A stretch of 64,000 nucleotides of DNA from Hyphomicrobiales bacterium (GCA_900472575.1 UCIV01000010.1:310001-374000), one strand, 5' to 3'. Shown: positions 53,701 to 62,849, counted from the first letter of the stretch. The notes: generated from the letters alone by a model not told the origin. Program-made: numbers and translations.

Positions 53701-56700
53701 TCGTCAAGGTGGAGATGAGCTTCGATGGCGGCGCGACGCGTGTCACGGTCAATCCGGATGCCGACGGCGATTATGCAGTCGACGGTTCGGCGCTTGCGTC
53801 GGGCAATTATACGGCGATCGCCTATGTCACTGACGCCGCGGGCAATGTGGCGCAGTCGCAAATGAACATCACGATAGCCGATCCGGTTGTCGTCGCCCCG
53901 TTCACCATTCAGGCGGAAGACGAAACGAAGGTAACCGTCAATGATACAGGAACAGGCGACAGCGACACGTCTCTCACCCGCGAGGTCAATGCCACCCGTC
54001 TCGATGCAACGGGCAATTATCGTCCCGGCGCGAATGGCGGTGCCTATATCGATTTCGGCTCCAATCCGGGCGATGCGATCACTTTCAACGTAAACGCGAC
54101 GGCAACAGGCACCTACCTTGTCACATTCCGTTATGCCAACGGAGCCACGACGGATCGTCCGCTTGTCATGGCTGTCAATGGCGAGAGCGAAGGCTCCGTT
54201 TCTTTCGTTCCAGGGCCGGTCACCGGCACCGGCTCCGCCGCAACAGGCTGGAATTCCTGGATTGAAAAGAGCGTCGAAGTGACGCTGACGGCAGGGGCGA
54301 ACACCATTCGCCTCGAAATTCCGGCCGGCGCGGTCGGCGGCCCGAATATCGACGAGGCAACATTCGAATATCTCGATGGCGAAGGCCCGCAGCAACCTTT
54401 CTCGGTAACGATCGAGGGCGAGACATTTACGATCACGGATATCGAGGCGAATGCCTCGACACCCGCCGATACGGTCTATCGCACCCCAGCCAACAAGGAG
54501 GGCGGAGCGAATGCCGGCAATAGTGGGCCCGGCCTGACCTATGACAGCAACGGCCTGCGTCCCGGCTATGAGGGCAGCGGTTATCTCGATATGGGCGGTG
54601 AGGTTGGCGACAAGGCCGGCTTCAACGTAACCGTCGATCAGGCGGGCACCTACCAGCTGACGATCCGCTATGCCAATGGTGGCACGACGGATCGCCCGAT
54701 GGTGCTGTCTATCAACGGCGAGAACCAGACCATATCGATGAATTCGACCATCCCGACCGGTGGCACCGGTGACCAGGGCTGGGCGAACTGGGTGGAGGTT
54801 ACCTACGACATCGAGCTTGACGCCGGCGTCAACGCCATTTCGATTGCCAACACGACCACCAATGGCCCGAATATCGACAATGTCACGATCAGCCGCGAGG
54901 GGGACGAGGGGCCGGGGGAAACGCGCGATCTCATCCGCTTCGAGCCGGTGGTGAAGATCAACTTCGAGCCGGCACCGGGCCAGACGACGCAGGGCCTGCC
55001 GACAGGATACCAGACCCCGACGGGTTATCTTGCCGATACCGGTGCCGCATATGGCAACCGCGGAAACGGCTTCTCCTATGGCTGGGTAACCGAGGCAAGC
55101 GTTGCCGACGGAACCGCCAACGGCACGATCGCATCCGCCCAACCGGCAAATGCCCATTGGTACAAGGACACCGTTTCCGGCGCGTCCAGCCTGCAGAAGA
55201 CCTACGCCCATTTCGAATATCCGGGTGCCGGAGCCGCCGGTGCACGCGCCTGGGAAATGGCACTCGAAAACGGCACCTATCAGGTGACGATGTCGGTCGG
55301 CGATACGGCAGGAGCCTTCGATTCCAACTACATCATCAACCTCGAAGGCGTGAATGTCATGCCTGAGTGGACGCCGGCAAACCCGATCAACGGCAGCCAG
55401 AACGGCGGCGGTTTCCGCTCGACGCTGGTCACAGCGGTGGTGACGGTAACGGACGGCAGGCTGACGATGGACTCGATCGGCGGCGTCAACACCGAAATCC
55501 AGTATCTCGAAGTCGAGCGCATTCCCGACCTCACACCGGGTGATGGCCGAAGCGCCGACAAGGACTTCTCCTACTTCGTCGCCCCTGTCGCTGCCTCGCT
55601 CGAAGACGGCCAGGTCTCGATCGCGATCGGTCCGGATGGTGAATTGCCGACCGGTATCGATCCGACCTCGACCTTCGTCGTCGGCATCAACCTGCAGGCG
55701 GAAGGCAATCGCGGGCCGAACATCACCCATACCGACAATATTAAGCTGATCGAGACACTCACCGGCATCGAAGTGCCGGTTGCGATCCAGATCAGTGGCG
55801 GTGCAGATACGCTCAACATCCGCCCGCTTCAGGATCTGAAGGAGAATACCAGCTATACGCTGAAGGTTCAGGACGTGATGGACCTCGGATCGATCACCGA
55901 TCCGAACGGCCCGCTCAGGCAGTTCCAGGACCTGACGACCACGTTTGTTACGGGCACGGCGCCGGAAGACGTGCCGCGCGAGGTCGCCTTCTCGACCGAC
56001 GTCATTCTCAACGGCTTTGCCGATGGTGCCTTCGGTTACACGACAATCGAGTTCGGTCCGGACGGCAAGCTCTATGTCGCCACGATCACCGGTGAAATTC
56101 ATCGCTGGGATGTCAACGCCAACGGCACGATCGACAAGGCCTCGCAGGAGACCCTGTCGCTCAGCTATCTCGAAGCACCGGGGGGAGAACGCCGCGGCAT
56201 TGTCGGCTTCGTCTTCGATCCGGAAGATCCGAATACGATCTGGATTTCCGACAACGCGCCGATCCCGCGCGAATCCAAGGCTTTCGACACACCGGAATTC
56301 TCCGGTCGGGTCAGCAAGGTCACGCTCAGCGAGGTCTTCGAGAACTCGACGGCAGAGACCTATATCACCGGCCTGCCGCGCTCAGGCGGTGACCACCTGA
56401 CCAACAGCCTGGAATTCCGCCGTAACCCCGATTACACCGCGACCAACGGCGAGCCGGAATATCTCCTTTATCTCAGCCAGGGATCCAATTCCGCTGCGGG
56501 TGCCGCCGATGGTGCGTGGGGTAATCGCCCCGAGCGGCTGCTCAATGCCGCAATTCTCGAGATCGATCCGACCCGCGATGCACCGGCTGGTGGTTTCAAC
56601 GTCCAGACCGAGCCGAGCGTTGCCGGAAACCCGAGCTATCAGGCGCCGGCCGCGAGCTTCAACGCGAACGGCACTCACTCGAACTTCTACAATCCGTTCG

Positions 56701-59700
56701 CACCGGATGCGGTGCTGAGCATCTATGCGACCGGCGTGCGCAATGCCTACGATCTCGTCTGGCATTCGAACGGCAATCTCTACGTGCCGACCAACGGCAC
56801 CGCGTCGGGCGGCAAGACGCCGACCGATCCGACCCAACCGGGCCTCGACACGACGATCGCCAACTCGCCGAAACAGTATGACTATTTCTTCACCATCGAC
56901 GAGGGCGGTTATTACGGCCATCCCAACGTTCTGCGTGACGAGTATATCCTCAACGGCGGCAATCCGACGGGCGGCAGGGATCCGAACGAGGTCGTCGGCG
57001 GCAATGACGGCAACGGCAGCACGGATGGATACCAGACCGGCGTCCAGCCCGATGCCGACTATGATCTCGATGGCGTCTACAATCTTGGCTACAACCAGTC
57101 ACCGAACGGCGCGATCGAATATACCGGCGGAGCCTTCGGTTCCAACCTCAAGGGCGCGGTCCTCTTCGCCCAGTTCTCGACCGGCGATAACGTCCGCTAC
57201 ATCCGCGTCGATGCGCAGGGCAATATCATCGATGACGACGTGCTGCGCCGTCCCGACGGCTCAGTCATCGACGACTATATCGATCCGCTCGACATCATCG
57301 AAAACCCGGTAACCGGCCAGCTCTACCTGATGACGCTGAACCGCAGCACGGGTGCCAGCCAGCTGATCCTGCTTACCCCGGCGCCCGGTGGCGTTACGCA
57401 GGATCTGACGGCCGACGAGGGCAACAATCTCGCCCTCGTCGCCGTCGACGTTACCGATCCTGAAGCCGCGATCTTCCGCATCGATGGTCTAGACGACGAT
57501 ATCACGGCGATCCGCATTTCCTTTGACGGCGGGCCGAAGCAAACGATTACCGTCAATGCACAGAAGCAGTTCACCATCGATCTCGGCACAACCTCCGGGC
57601 CGGTGACAGCCAGCCTCGAAGTCACGGACGATGCGCTCAACAGCAAGACGGTGACCCTGAACTTCGTGCCGGGCGAAGAGCCTTCCGGTGAGGACTTCGT
57701 GCTTCTCACCACCATTCAGGCCGAAGACAGGACGCCGAATGACGGCACCTCCGTCGTCGTGCCGACGGGTACGGCACCGCAGATCCAGATCCGCGATGCG
57801 TCGAATATCGAACCCGGCACTGTCGCCGGCACGGTGAACGGCCTGCGCCCGGGCGCTTACGGGACGGATGGAAATACCAACAGCAATGATGGAATTCCGG
57901 GCGGTTATGCCGATTTCGGGTCCACCAATGCCGACTTCATCAGCTTCAATTTCTCGGTTCCGTCGGACCAGGCCGGCAATGCCATCCTGCGCTTCCGGTA
58001 TGCCAATGGCGGCACGACGGACCGGCCATTGCAGGTTGAAATCAACGGTACGATCATCAAGGTCCAATCCTTTGCTCCGATTACGGTGACGGATGGTTCC
58101 GACCCCTGGAACCAATGGCGGACGGTCGAAATTCCGGTCGTCTTGACGGCAGGCGCCAATACAGTGACCCTGCGCTCCGTCTCCAATACCGGTCCGAATA
58201 TCGACCAACTGGAAGTGCTGGTGGCGAGCGAAGGCAATGCCGTTCCCAATGACGGCGAAATGGTCGTCGATGGTACCACCTATGTGAAATACGAGGCGGA
58301 GAAGGCCGATCTCGGCGGTGCGGCGATCATCACGGAGAACCGCAACCAGTCCGGCGGCGCCTTTGTCGACTATGTCGGAACGGCCGACCAGTCGGTCAGC
58401 TGGACGATCTCGACAGCCACCAGCGGCAGCTATGGCCTCGATATCCTCTATGCGCTTGGTGCGGGCAAGGCCGCGCGCCCGATGACTATTCTCGTGAATG
58501 GTGTCGCGGTCCAGACGCTACCTTTTGCCGCCAACTCGAATGCCGGGGAAACCGTCTGGGGGCCGCAGTCGGTCACACTCGACCTATCTGCCGGTACAAA
58601 CGTTATTACCCTGAAAGCGCCGGGCGGTGTCGGTCCGAACATCGACTACATCCGGGTCACCAAGGATGCGGTCGCCATCTTCGAACCGGATTATGCCGAG
58701 ATCGACGGCTCCGGCCGCATAGAGCTTGAGGCGACCGATGGCTCGGCGCATACGGTCAACGGCAGCACCGTAGACTTCTACTTCACCGTCGATGCGGATG
58801 GCACCTACAAGCTGGACGTTGCCGCCAATGCGAACGCCGCGAACGGCCAGTCGCTGAAGTGGTTCCTCAACGGCGTCGAGGTGGATATCAGTGCCTTCCC
58901 GGGTGCCGGCACCGCAGGGGAGGAGTCCGTCTACCTGGCGCTTGAAGCCGGTGAGAACTACCAGCTGCGGATCGTCTCGAACGCACCGGGTGCCAACGGT
59001 CTCGATTATCTCGACATCCAGCCGGCGCCGGGCAATCCGAATGCCGATATCGCGGTGCAGAGCCTCGATGCCGCCTATTTCGACGACAGGCTGCATTTCT
59101 CCTATATCGAGGACCCGGATGCCGTCGAGCCCGGCGCGCCGCGCGACTTCAAGGATACCGGTACGGTGCGTCTGAGCAATACCGGCACCGAGCCGCTGAC
59201 CATCAGCGACTATCAGATCACCGGCCCGTTCGTGTTGCAGAACCCGAATGCGCTCAATGGTGCAACGATCGCGCCCGGCTCCTTCCTCGATGTGACGGTC
59301 GTCTTCAACCGCGCGGCCTATACGCCGCCGACAACCAATGTGGACGCGACCTCGACCGTCTTCGAAGGCCAGTTGAAGCTCATCACCAATGACCAGGACA
59401 GCCCGGTTGCAAACATAAAGCTCGCCGGTTTCTGGCAGGCACGCGACGAGGGTGGTCAGGAGCCCAATGTCAACGAGATCTGGAAGATCTTCGGTTTCGG
59501 CAACGTGATCGAGGGGTTGAGACTGCAGGGCGGCGGCGAGAACTCGGTTCTCTCCACCAACGACGTCTTTGCCAAGACCGACGAGACGGAAGTTCTGTCG
59601 CCTTACTGGAAGCTTGCCGATGGCGTGACATCCGCGAAGATCACACAGATCGCGGCTTTCCACGGCCCCGGCGGCGCCACGATCGGCATCCACAACCCCG

Positions 59701-62700
59701 GCAACAAGGGGCAGGGCACGACCTTCTGGAACCACGAAGGCAACGACAACCAGCGGCTTTTGCCGAATGCCGGCAATGACACCACCTTTGCCACCCGCAA
59801 CTTCACCAATAACGACATCCCTGATGGCTGGGCGGGCAACGAAATCTTCGGGATTACCGTGGCCGGGCTTTCGACCGACCCGCGGCTCAACCCGACGGGC
59901 GGTGTCATCGTACCGGGCGCCCAGCAGGGGCACACGGTGAAGATGTTCCAGGCGCTCGACGCCAATGGCAACGTGATCCCGAACGTCTATCTCGGCATCA
60001 TGGACTATACCGGCATCAACTACGACTATAACGACAACCTCTTCGTCATCGAGGGTGTTCAGCCGGTCGGTTTCGGCGCGGATATGGTCATTTCCGGTCT
60101 CGACGATGCCGCGGCAGACGACCGTCTGGTCTTCACCAATATCGACCAGCCGGTGAATGCCGCGCAGACCTTCCGCAACGAGGCGACGTTCACAATCACC
60201 AATGATGGCTTTACCGCGCTGACACTGACGAGCCTTGTCCTGTCGGATACTTCGGCCTTCGAATTTGTCGGCACGGTTCCGACGAGCGTTGCCGCCGGCG
60301 CCTCCGTTCAGGTCACCGTCCGTTTCAAGGGTACCCATGCCGGCAATACTGCCGGTGCGGATCTCTACAAGGCGACGCTGACGATCAACTCCAACGATTA
60401 CGATGGTGAGCAGGTCATCCAGCTTGCCGGGCTGGCGCAGGAGTTTTCCGAAAACAACTCCGAGCCGACTGTCGCCCAGATCGTCGAAGCCTTCGGTTAT
60501 TCGACCGACATGGCTCAGGGCCAGCTTGCCAATGGCGGCAAGGTGGAAACGATCGGCGACGAAGTGCTGATGCCTTATCTGGAGAAACTCGATCCGTCCA
60601 AGGGCGTCGAAGTCATCCAGATGGCGGCCTTCCTGCAGCAGGGCAACGTTGCTCGCCTCGGCTATCACCAGCTCAGCTCCAGCGCCGTCACCAACCTCTT
60701 CGCCAATGACGATCAGCAGGGCCAGACGGTTCTGCCGGATCAGCTGGTGACGGGAACGGGGGCCGGTGCCTCCGTCGCCCGCGGCGTCATCAACCAGAAC
60801 ACGCCATTCGGCCTGTTCATCTCGGTCGACGGCCGTCCGACATACTCCTCTTGGACCGACCCGGAAGCCAACAAGATCGATCCGAATTTCGGCCAGCTCG
60901 TCGGCGAGGACCAGGGGCACCTGATCCGCTTCTTCGAGGCGCTCGACGCCGACGGCAACGTCATTCCCGGCACCTATATCGCCATCCAGGATTATCCGGG
61001 CGCTGGAAATTACGACTACAACGACCACATGTTCATCATCAAGAACGTCAAGCCGCATGTCCTGACGGCTGCCAATGACGCCAATGGTGACGGCATCAAC
61101 GATGCGCTGCGGCTTGATGCGGACAATGACGGCACGGTCAACTTCTTTGACACGACCACGCCGCCGCCGACCGGACCGCAGGCACCTTATGGCGGCACGG
61201 CTCCGAGCTTCACCAATGGCGTGCTGACAGTCGACGCGACGAACTTCGACAATGGCGGCCAGGGTATTTCCTGGAACGACAATACAGGCCTCGACAACCC
61301 GACAAGCAACCCGACCTTCCGGCCGGGCCGTGATGTCGAATTGGTCGGCTCGGGCCTCGATATCGGCCATGTGAAGCCGGGCGAGTGGGTGGAGTACACG
61401 ATAAATGTGCCGACGGCCGGAACCTACACCTTCTCGGCCAATGCCAAGACACCGGTGACCGGGGCCACCATTTCCGTCTCGCTGAACGGCCAGACGCAGC
61501 TTGGAACAGTCACGCTGGCAGACGGTCATGCAGGCGGATCGAACTTCGGCAATGCGGCTTTCGCCGACAGTGCGCCGATCTCGATCAACCTCGGCGCGGG
61601 CGTGCAGACGCTCAGGCTTACCTTTAATGGTCCGCTTGCATCGAACGGCTATGTGTTGGATCTGGCTTCGTTCAAGCTGACGGCACCGGTCAACCAGCAG
61701 ACGCCATATCCAGGAGCCGCCCCGACCTTCACCAACGGGGTGCTGACCGTCGACGCCACAAACTTCGACAATGGCGGCCAGGGGATTTCCTGGAATGACA
61801 ATGCTGGCCTCGACAATCCGACGAGCAACCCAACCTTCCGGCCGGGGCGCGGTGTCGAGCTGGTCGGTGCGGGTCTCGACATTGGCCATGTTAAGCCGGG
61901 CGAGTGGGTGGAGTACACGATCAATGTGCCGACAGCCGGGACCTACACCTTCTCGGCCAACGCCAAGACGCCGGTTGCCGGCGCCACGATCGGCGTCTCC
62001 CTCAATGGCCAGGCCCAGCTCGGCACGGTCACCCTTGCCGATGGCCACGCGGGCGGTTCGAATTTCGACAGCGCCGCCTTTGCCCAGAGTGCGCCGATAT
62101 CGATCAATCTCGGTGCAGGTGTGCAGACGCTGCGGTTGACTTTCAACGGTCCGCTCGCTTCCAACGGCTACGTGCTGGATCTGGCATCCTTCACGCTGAC
62201 GGCGCCGGTCAGCCAGCAGCCCTTCGGTGGTGTGGCTCCGGCACTCGGCGATGCGGGTCTCGTCATCGACGGCGTAGAGTATGACAATGGCGGTCAAGGC
62301 GTCGCTTACAATGATGCCGCCGGCCTTCAGGGCGGCACCAATGGTGGCCGCGCTGGTTCGTCGGTCGAGATAACCGGCAGCGGCGATGTGGGCTGGATCG
62401 CCAATGGCGAGTGGCTGGAATACACGATCAACGTGACCGAGGCCGGCACCTATGACTTCAACCTGTCGATGTCGCTGGGTGAGACCGGTGGTCCGAACCG
62501 TAGCGTGACGGCCACCTTCACCACCGGCTCGGCGGTCGACACGGTGACGGTCGCGACGCCGAGGACCGGAACATGGTCGAACTTCCAGGACACCGAAACG
62601 GTGAGCGTCACGCTCGATGCCGGTACGACGGTCGTGCGCCTGACCTTCAACGGCGGCTCGCAGGACTTCTCGTCCTTCTCGCTGGAACCGGCAGGTGCAT

Positions 62701-62849
62701 CCGCGATGACATTGATGAGCCTCGGTCTGGATGGCGAGACCTCCGCCATCGACGACACGCCGCCCGCCCCGGAGATCGCGGATCTCGGCACGACGCCGCT
62801 CGACGAGCAGGAACAGAACCACCTGCAGGGCTACGACATCGTCATCTGA
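47793..62849 (+). CDS. Giant secreted mosaic protein: carbohydrate-binding-like, cadherin/Ig-like and sugar-dehydrogenase-like beta-propeller modules (5,018 aa)
   Basis: A single uninterrupted frame of 5,018 residues (about 0.5 MDa). No Sec signal peptide; a hydrophobic stretch is at about 130-152, then a Pro/Glu/Val linker at about 283-324. Approximate modules: CBM35-like beta-sandwiches at 325-482, 480-652, 1413-1563, 1770-1923, 2036-2196, 2203-2368, 3303-3481 and 3490-3626, several with RYANGGTTDRP and GPNID motifs; cadherin/Ig-like modules at 663-1046, 1215-1406, 1570-1760 and 1936-2033; a glucose/sorbosone-dehydrogenase-like propeller at about 2730-3201 (GPDGKLYVAT, YATGVRNAYDLVW, GGYYGHPN); two anchor-D-like units at 3750-4092 and 4093-4424; a DxDxDG calcium repeat near 4430-4460; three CBM6-like modules at 4465-4967. 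It ends in YDIVI. With the ABC exporter gene 93 bases downstream, type I secretion is likely. RTX nonapeptides are absent. ATG 47793 is favoured by GGGGG five bases upstream; TTG 47781 is the alternative. Confidence 0.85.
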   Translation: MDNESKSGKIIVTSVAELTSPLGVTVGEAAGAKGFLLDVSVGGLQEILIAFSNGRNEPLRSTLSVGGQVPEVIEFEPTGSWTTFSNRVLHIDLAEGMHVLTFSSLNNAGAEIANVSNLGPSSGGKSGRSLLTSAALAGLNIAAVGAVALALSPSVQHATEEKPRVGAAPDDTPPAPRAEEVASLAATPLSATANASNETQEEASATPDGKANLTTGTVPQAAPADLASAAIPETSGRDFRFIGAGDVSSSGREGDPVSYVAPIEIGGQAVNRSVAALVTVEPSVDNPALVADEPSENVVEEVVEPSVEPPVEPVIEPPVVTAMPLRIQAEVATLGNSGGNVTTNPNVVHKDTAGATDIPNADAADGDAYVDFAGVGTNNNIGNGQYIEWTFSVGQAGFYDIGFGYAFSSTVTTRPMRLDVNGQLWDRIFDFNGTTNNATYSESGTRVLLQAGENTIRLTANGFSGPNIDYLEIRNADPNMIVIQAESLVTQVGNNSNGAINRPINLSNTPASEIFRFGAEGESYLDWAQSAAAQVSMTFDVPVSGTYSFMVTYANGGTTNRPLKLYSDAVAGDPLHTLNFASTQANAVRARPTDLPTNVQTAPAGATGIGQGWEGWSVETVTVHLEAGSNTLILSGAGVTTGPNIDKFVIKLLEADPTPVENTAPIALDLTVEGVEDTSITIDVAELISDAEDDTLTIIATVPAEQGTVSVLGTVITFTPAADFHGAASISYTVTDQDGLSDTSIVTVSVASVNDAPLLFGSVAPQNVVAGSAHVIELPLTTDDVDGDDVLLVIANAEDLPDGFSIVEGKLAIAANVDPGSYTVEIAGSDGTLSSAPITVSITVAAEPIDPTNAAPEISSEPGFIINENSLAVGQISASDDDGDLLQYALSGADANRFTIDTNGNLSLIAAPDFESPNDVDGDGVYSATVTVSDGQTSTTQAITVTIADINEAPTSIAFTGAATFAENVAQGTVLGTVGGSDPDGDVLFYTVNDARFSINAGQLVVAPGASFDFTAEPSVQIVVSASDGLLTTTQAFTFGVTEVPEVPVEPVDPQLLVFSQAGLTPYSTQDSGPGGVIADGGNTLTLNGNFWKRASLGESYTITENTQLTLKVTIGSSLSEMIAIGFDDDELPFEASDKSIYQIAGNQNQSSFIDLRNGSVGTPGQVITVTINLSAHAGKTISSLVFIADDDQASNGLGSVSFSNVQLAEIEPENTAPGVVGGGFTDMSVNERGMLEVDLPFVDADGDMLTYTLDVKTALGVPAHGFAGLVFEDGVLSGPIAALPGSYTVTVVATDGRGGSTSSDFVLTVADVNDAPVADTSIQFEPMEAMTGDEVSIDISSFSDAFSDVDGDQLTFSVEDLPAGLSLNAEGVIVGTPTQPGQGFFTVVATDSSGLRAEIQVPFLIGGEAVGEASFVVEAEAFTGLGSATGFYLSAAPAASGGQLIRTNANQSANVTTVLSQNGVTEGWYTVTISVFDETDGSATFSLKIGDTVLATNLSFDNNGTFDNPSATRGNAAQAGNLKTITFTSPVFINATTTAQLSGQSDSGEHLRIDKLTFTPTTGPVQQAPGAVTLTGGSINENVVAGVIGTLSATDPDGNSAAIVYTTTDARFTIEGNTIRLADGVSLDHEMQETVTVSVKATDTQGLSTTTNLTINVGDVNEAPKLQQGADIADVVLDAGEGATIDLATALGATDPDAGDSVSYVATLANGSALPAGISITGGVLTVAETVAAGTYAISVSASDGELSSTPVTFSVTVGEPIVLVPFSTTIQAEAGTITSFDNGANTTITTIRDPSNQESPGTVGLVNGLRPGFSGTGYVDYGDTAGDRLNYSVDVPAAGTYTFSIRYASNSARPLNLVVNGGTAQSLPFVATGTSTSGPAEGFNNWSFQTVTVSLQAGANTFSLSIPPGATTGPNIDSIQISGNVPSTGDTSADADEIPLFLSGPQGPLSGAGADSINFNLAGIDEDIVKVEMSFDGGATRVTVNPDADGDYAVDGSALASGNYTAIAYVTDAAGNVAQSQMNITIADPVVVAPFTIQAEDETKVTVNDTGTGDSDTSLTREVNATRLDATGNYRPGANGGAYIDFGSNPGDAITFNVNATATGTYLVTFRYANGATTDRPLVMAVNGESEGSVSFVPGPVTGTGSAATGWNSWIEKSVEVTLTAGANTIRLEIPAGAVGGPNIDEATFEYLDGEGPQQPFSVTIEGETFTITDIEANASTPADTVYRTPANKEGGANAGNSGPGLTYDSNGLRPGYEGSGYLDMGGEVGDKAGFNVTVDQAGTYQLTIRYANGGTTDRPMVLSINGENQTISMNSTIPTGGTGDQGWANWVEVTYDIELDAGVNAISIANTTTNGPNIDNVTISREGDEGPGETRDLIRFEPVVKINFEPAPGQTTQGLPTGYQTPTGYLADTGAAYGNRGNGFSYGWVTEASVADGTANGTIASAQPANAHWYKDTVSGASSLQKTYAHFEYPGAGAAGARAWEMALENGTYQVTMSVGDTAGAFDSNYIINLEGVNVMPEWTPANPINGSQNGGGFRSTLVTAVVTVTDGRLTMDSIGGVNTEIQYLEVERIPDLTPGDGRSADKDFSYFVAPVAASLEDGQVSIAIGPDGELPTGIDPTSTFVVGINLQAEGNRGPNITHTDNIKLIETLTGIEVPVAIQISGGADTLNIRPLQDLKENTSYTLKVQDVMDLGSITDPNGPLRQFQDLTTTFVTGTAPEDVPREVAFSTDVILNGFADGAFGYTTIEFGPDGKLYVATITGEIHRWDVNANGTIDKASQETLSLSYLEAPGGERRGIVGFVFDPEDPNTIWISDNAPIPRESKAFDTPEFSGRVSKVTLSEVFENSTAETYITGLPRSGGDHLTNSLEFRRNPDYTATNGEPEYLLYLSQGSNSAAGAADGAWGNRPERLLNAAILEIDPTRDAPAGGFNVQTEPSVAGNPSYQAPAASFNANGTHSNFYNPFAPDAVLSIYATGVRNAYDLVWHSNGNLYVPTNGTASGGKTPTDPTQPGLDTTIANSPKQYDYFFTIDEGGYYGHPNVLRDEYILNGGNPTGGRDPNEVVGGNDGNGSTDGYQTGVQPDADYDLDGVYNLGYNQSPNGAIEYTGGAFGSNLKGAVLFAQFSTGDNVRYIRVDAQGNIIDDDVLRRPDGSVIDDYIDPLDIIENPVTGQLYLMTLNRSTGASQLILLTPAPGGVTQDLTADEGNNLALVAVDVTDPEAAIFRIDGLDDDITAIRISFDGGPKQTITVNAQKQFTIDLGTTSGPVTASLEVTDDALNSKTVTLNFVPGEEPSGEDFVLLTTIQAEDRTPNDGTSVVVPTGTAPQIQIRDASNIEPGTVAGTVNGLRPGAYGTDGNTNSNDGIPGGYADFGSTNADFISFNFSVPSDQAGNAILRFRYANGGTTDRPLQVEINGTIIKVQSFAPITVTDGSDPWNQWRTVEIPVVLTAGANTVTLRSVSNTGPNIDQLEVLVASEGNAVPNDGEMVVDGTTYVKYEAEKADLGGAAIITENRNQSGGAFVDYVGTADQSVSWTISTATSGSYGLDILYALGAGKAARPMTILVNGVAVQTLPFAANSNAGETVWGPQSVTLDLSAGTNVITLKAPGGVGPNIDYIRVTKDAVAIFEPDYAEIDGSGRIELEATDGSAHTVNGSTVDFYFTVDADGTYKLDVAANANAANGQSLKWFLNGVEVDISAFPGAGTAGEESVYLALEAGENYQLRIVSNAPGANGLDYLDIQPAPGNPNADIAVQSLDAAYFDDRLHFSYIEDPDAVEPGAPRDFKDTGTVRLSNTGTEPLTISDYQITGPFVLQNPNALNGATIAPGSFLDVTVVFNRAAYTPPTTNVDATSTVFEGQLKLITNDQDSPVANIKLAGFWQARDEGGQEPNVNEIWKIFGFGNVIEGLRLQGGGENSVLSTNDVFAKTDETEVLSPYWKLADGVTSAKITQIAAFHGPGGATIGIHNPGNKGQGTTFWNHEGNDNQRLLPNAGNDTTFATRNFTNNDIPDGWAGNEIFGITVAGLSTDPRLNPTGGVIVPGAQQGHTVKMFQALDANGNVIPNVYLGIMDYTGINYDYNDNLFVIEGVQPVGFGADMVISGLDDAAADDRLVFTNIDQPVNAAQTFRNEATFTITNDGFTALTLTSLVLSDTSAFEFVGTVPTSVAAGASVQVTVRFKGTHAGNTAGADLYKATLTINSNDYDGEQVIQLAGLAQEFSENNSEPTVAQIVEAFGYSTDMAQGQLANGGKVETIGDEVLMPYLEKLDPSKGVEVIQMAAFLQQGNVARLGYHQLSSSAVTNLFANDDQQGQTVLPDQLVTGTGAGASVARGVINQNTPFGLFISVDGRPTYSSWTDPEANKIDPNFGQLVGEDQGHLIRFFEALDADGNVIPGTYIAIQDYPGAGNYDYNDHMFIIKNVKPHVLTAANDANGDGINDALRLDADNDGTVNFFDTTTPPPTGPQAPYGGTAPSFTNGVLTVDATNFDNGGQGISWNDNTGLDNPTSNPTFRPGRDVELVGSGLDIGHVKPGEWVEYTINVPTAGTYTFSANAKTPVTGATISVSLNGQTQLGTVTLADGHAGGSNFGNAAFADSAPISINLGAGVQTLRLTFNGPLASNGYVLDLASFKLTAPVNQQTPYPGAAPTFTNGVLTVDATNFDNGGQGISWNDNAGLDNPTSNPTFRPGRGVELVGAGLDIGHVKPGEWVEYTINVPTAGTYTFSANAKTPVAGATIGVSLNGQAQLGTVTLADGHAGGSNFDSAAFAQSAPISINLGAGVQTLRLTFNGPLASNGYVLDLASFTLTAPVSQQPFGGVAPALGDAGLVIDGVEYDNGGQGVAYNDAAGLQGGTNGGRAGSSVEITGSGDVGWIANGEWLEYTINVTEAGTYDFNLSMSLGETGGPNRSVTATFTTGSAVDTVTVATPRTGTWSNFQDTETVSVTLDAGTTVVRLTFNGGSQDFSSFSLEPAGASAMTLMSLGLDGETSAIDDTPPAPEIADLGTTPLDEQEQNHLQGYDIVI
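61187..62215 (+). repeat. Tandem near-identical ~520-bp repeats inside the giant gene (CBM6-like modules)
   Basis: Two consecutive units, about 61187-61690 and 61707-62215, encode almost the same ~168-residue module (both contain FDNGGQGISWND, DIGHVKPGEWVEYTIN and LADGHAGGSNF). Most DNA differences are at third codon positions. A third, clearly diverged copy follows to about 62690. The similarity indicates duplication with later conservation of the protein sequence. Confidence 0.85.

Noticed and set aside
52929-56102. 1,057-codon minus-strand open frame
   Set aside because: Same reason: a compositional shadow of the giant gene with no recognisable motif or ribosome-binding site.
61187-62215. 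CRISPR array or satellite-type repeat
   Set aside because: The repeat units are about 520 bp, in frame and encode folded modules; there are no short repeats with unique spacers.
47793-62849. RTX toxin or RTX adhesin
   Set aside because: No runs of the GGxGxDxxx nonapeptide were seen; calcium-type motifs are limited to a short DxDxDG segment near residue 4430-4460.
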